Shown one piece after another: positions 6,525 through 8,306 of a stretch of DNA of 8,306 nt. Both the position numbers and the translations under genes were made by a program. A model generated the notes under the pieces. That model had not been told where the DNA came from, searched no databases, and was given only the letters and a program-made list of their open reading frames with translations. The DNA is from Bacteroidota bacterium (GTDB taxonomy: Bacteria > Bacteroidota > Bacteroidia > Chitinophagales > Chitinophagaceae), in assembly GCA_030831005.1 (NCBI GenBank), contig JAURLW010000084.1, positions 1 to 8,306 on the forward strand, given 5' to 3'. Each line of letters opens with the position of its first letter. The first letter of the stretch is position 1.

Positions 6525-8111
6525 CTATCTTAATAATACAACATCACCTTTGTATTGAGTTGCAACTTTTTGTCCTTTAAATTGAAGATCTAATACCCAA
6601 AAATAAGTACCTAATTCGGCTGCTATACCACCAAATGTTCCATCCCAATAAGCATTCGGATTATTGGTTTGAAATTGCAATTGACCCCATCTATTATAGA
6701 CCGACAAATCAAAGGTATTCATTTGTTCATAATCACCTTTAACTCTAAAAACATCATTGACTCCATCAGCATTTGGACTGAAAGCAGTAGGCACAAAGAA
6801 ATGCGTATTGCTTGTTACAACGAGTTCTACCCTTGCGGTATCGCTACAAGACATCGAATCGCTTACGATATGTGTAATGGTATAAGTACCCGGCATTTTG
6901 TAGCTATGTGCAATGCTAATGCCCGAGTAGAATTTATTATCCCCCGTAAACCATTCGTAATTCGTAATGGCACCTGTAGAATTACTTTGACAATATAAAA
7001 CATCTTTGATATCAATAGGATTTGCCGATAAATTGATTCCTGCCTGCAAAGCATGATGTGTATCTATAAAGGTACTATCCTGCATACTCGGACAACCGGG
7101 CATTTGGTATGTAAGCACCAGCTTATAAGTACCCTGCAACGGATAGATATGCGCTACACTTGCAAGAGAAGAAAACTGACCATCACCAAAACTCCAATGA
7201 ACTGCAGATGGTAAAGCGCCTATACCTGTTAGTGAGCAATAAACAGAGTCTTCTGTACAAGCAGAGAATTTATTAATGGAATATGTTGCTTTATTAACTT
7301 TCAAATAAAAAGAATCTTTAGAAATGCAATACTCATTAAACGCAATATCATCTAAAGCAAAATCATTTCCTTCGTCAATGGTATTTTGATTAACAATAGA
7401 AATCAATGCTGTAGTAGCATTGCCGCTATTCCAAACAGCATGGAATTGCTCCCAAATATTACCAGTTGCATTGGCATTAAATACGGGCCCAATAAGTACA
7501 CCATTAATGGAGAATTGTAATTGAGCTGGATTAGGATCGGTATTTAAAACGGTAGCCACCCAAGTAGAAAAGTCATAATCGGTATGCGGGACAACCGTAA
7601 TAGACTGTTGCCAAACCACAACATTTGCGGTATCAGAGGCATTGCATATAAACATATTCCCTGTTCCAGTAGTATGGTCGCCCATTGATAAATAATCTGG
7701 ATGAATAGCGTTAGGGTTATTGCCAACGAAATAATGACTAGCCGGCATCATATTAGCAGCAGTGCTTACATAGCTCTGATAGCTAGACTGAAAATTTTGA
7801 TTACCTAAAGAAAAATCTCCATTCATTAGCAAATTTTGAGTTGACAAACTTTTTATACATAGCGAATAATATCCTTCAGTAGCCGTATCTGTGAATACAG
7901 GGGTAATGGTTTTACCTATATAAAAACCATTGGCTCCCCAAATGGTATCTAAGGGTACAAAATTCTGCCCGCTAATGGTCAATGGCATCATCTTGCTCTC
8001 CGCGGCACAAAAATAAAGGGTGTCTTTTGTAAATTGAAGATTCAAACAATTTTGTGCATTTGATGGAATGACAAAAGGAAATAGCATAATAGCAACGAAT
8101 AACTTTTTCAT
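6525..8111 (-). CDS. Secreted PKD-domain protein with type IX secretion type B sorting domain
   Basis: Exported protein of 528 residues; its cargo role is unknown. The signal peptide is MKKLFVAIMLFPFVIPSNAQ, with probable cleavage after Ala19. Residues about 20-92 form a cysteine-containing beta-rich region. Residues about 93-262 start NLLMNGDFSLG and end ALDDIAF, the usual beginning and end of a carbohydrate-binding-module-like jelly roll. Two PKD-like Ig-fold domains follow: about 271-353 (WSFGDG 306-311, HIYPLQGTYKL) and about 354-436 (HSYKMPGTYTI, with the FGDG loop changed to FTGDN). Residues 437-528 match the gliding-motility-associated C-terminal (type B) domain: FVPTAFSPNADGVNDVF, VYNRWG, WDGT, GTYFW and terminal GDVVLLR. 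Family knowledge says such domains direct export through the type IX system to the surface or medium. Adhesion or polysaccharide binding is inference. It is transcribed towards the ACMSD operon and shares its terminator. Confidence 0.9.
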   Translation of the reverse strand: MKKLFVAIMLFPFVIPSNAQNCLNLQFTKDTLYFCAAESKMMPLTISGQNFVPLDTIWGANGFYIGKTITPVFTDTATEGYYSLCIKSLSTQNLLMNGDFSLGNQNFQSSYQSYVSTAANMMPASHYFVGNNPNAIHPDYLSMGDHTTGTGNMFICNASDTANVVVWQQSITVVPHTDYDFSTWVATVLNTDPNPAQLQFSINGVLIGPVFNANATGNIWEQFHAVWNSGNATTALISIVNQNTIDEGNDFALDDIAFNEYCISKDSFYLKVNKATYSINKFSACTEDSVYCSLTGIGALPSAVHWSFGDGQFSSLASVAHIYPLQGTYKLVLTYQMPGCPSMQDSTFIDTHHALQAGINLSANPIDIKDVLYCQSNSTGAITNYEWFTGDNKFYSGISIAHSYKMPGTYTITHIVSDSMSCSDTARVELVVTSNTHFFVPTAFSPNADGVNDVFRVKGDYEQMNTFDLSVYNRWGQLQFQTNNPNAYWDGTFGGIAAELGTYFWVLDLQFKGQKVATQYKGDVVLLR

Positions 8112-8306
8112 ATAATTTACTTTTAAAATAAAACACTAACGAAACGGGATATTAATAAACAGGATAATTAAGTTCTTTCTATATAAGTCAACTTTAATTA
8201 ATCACTATAATAACAACCAACAAAATTTATAATTAACACTAAGCAATTTTAAATTGCGGTGCAAAATAAATTAAATTATTTATATAAATATGAAAAGCTA
8301 AAATAA
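8112..8306 (-). promoter_or_regulatory. AT-rich upstream region of the secreted-protein gene
   Basis: These 195 bases have no credible ORF on either strand and very low G+C. On the minus strand, a weak -7-like AAATTTTG lies near 8218-8226 without a well-spaced -33 partner. A perfect inverted repeat GCAATTT-T-AAATTGC (8243-8257) could be an operator or weak hairpin. It has no T-run typical of a terminator. The promoter of the secreted-protein gene should be here, but I cannot place it. Confidence 0.3.

Noticed and set aside
6669..6998. Plus-strand ORF of 109 codons antisense to the secreted protein
   Set aside because: It covers the conserved sorting and PKD-like coding region of the minus-strand gene. 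No promoter or protein family character is visible.

Overview
This AT-rich window comes from a member of the phylum Bacteroidota, probably the Chitinophagales/Sphingobacteriia side; that finer placement is an inference. Three things support the phylum. A secreted protein carries the type B C-terminal sorting domain of the type IX secretion system, which is essentially confined to this phylum. No start codon has a Shine-Dalgarno sequence; all sit behind A/T-only leaders. The clearest promoter has the Bacteroidota -33 TTG / -7 TAnnTTTG form.

Layout. Positions 1-624 hold the 3' end of an unrecognised gene, closed by a strong hairpin terminator (649-684). A regulatory gap then leads to a complete dnaK (791-2677). 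That gap holds a TGTCAG-N5-CTGACA inverted repeat and a sequence resembling a sigma-54 (-24/-12) promoter. A 30-nt perfect palindrome terminator follows dnaK, so the chaperone gene looks monocistronic, with no grpE or dnaJ beside it. The 374-base gap 2678-3051 contains that terminator, a small damaged coiled-coil reading frame (2785-2927) and the promoter of the next operon. Positions 3052-6479 form a tight three-gene operon: a Cys/Met-metabolism PLP enzyme, a 3-oxoadipyl-CoA-type thiolase, and an animal-like ACMSD of the kynurenine pathway. It ends in a hairpin that overlaps the last stop codon. Converging from the other strand is a 528-residue secreted protein with a jelly-roll-like region, two PKD-like domains and the type B sorting domain. 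The last 195 bases are its AT-rich upstream region.

How the genes work together. The three operon genes fit amino-acid catabolism: carbon-sulfur bond cleavage of a sulfur amino acid, thiolytic cleavage of a 3-oxoacyl-CoA, and decarboxylation of the 3-hydroxyanthranilate ring-cleavage product of tryptophan. Each family assignment is well supported; a shared pathway is inference. I see no CRISPR array, tRNA, rRNA, transposase or phage gene, and no clear novel multi-gene system. The points most worth a second look are the dnaK control region, the operon composition and the broken small ORF.
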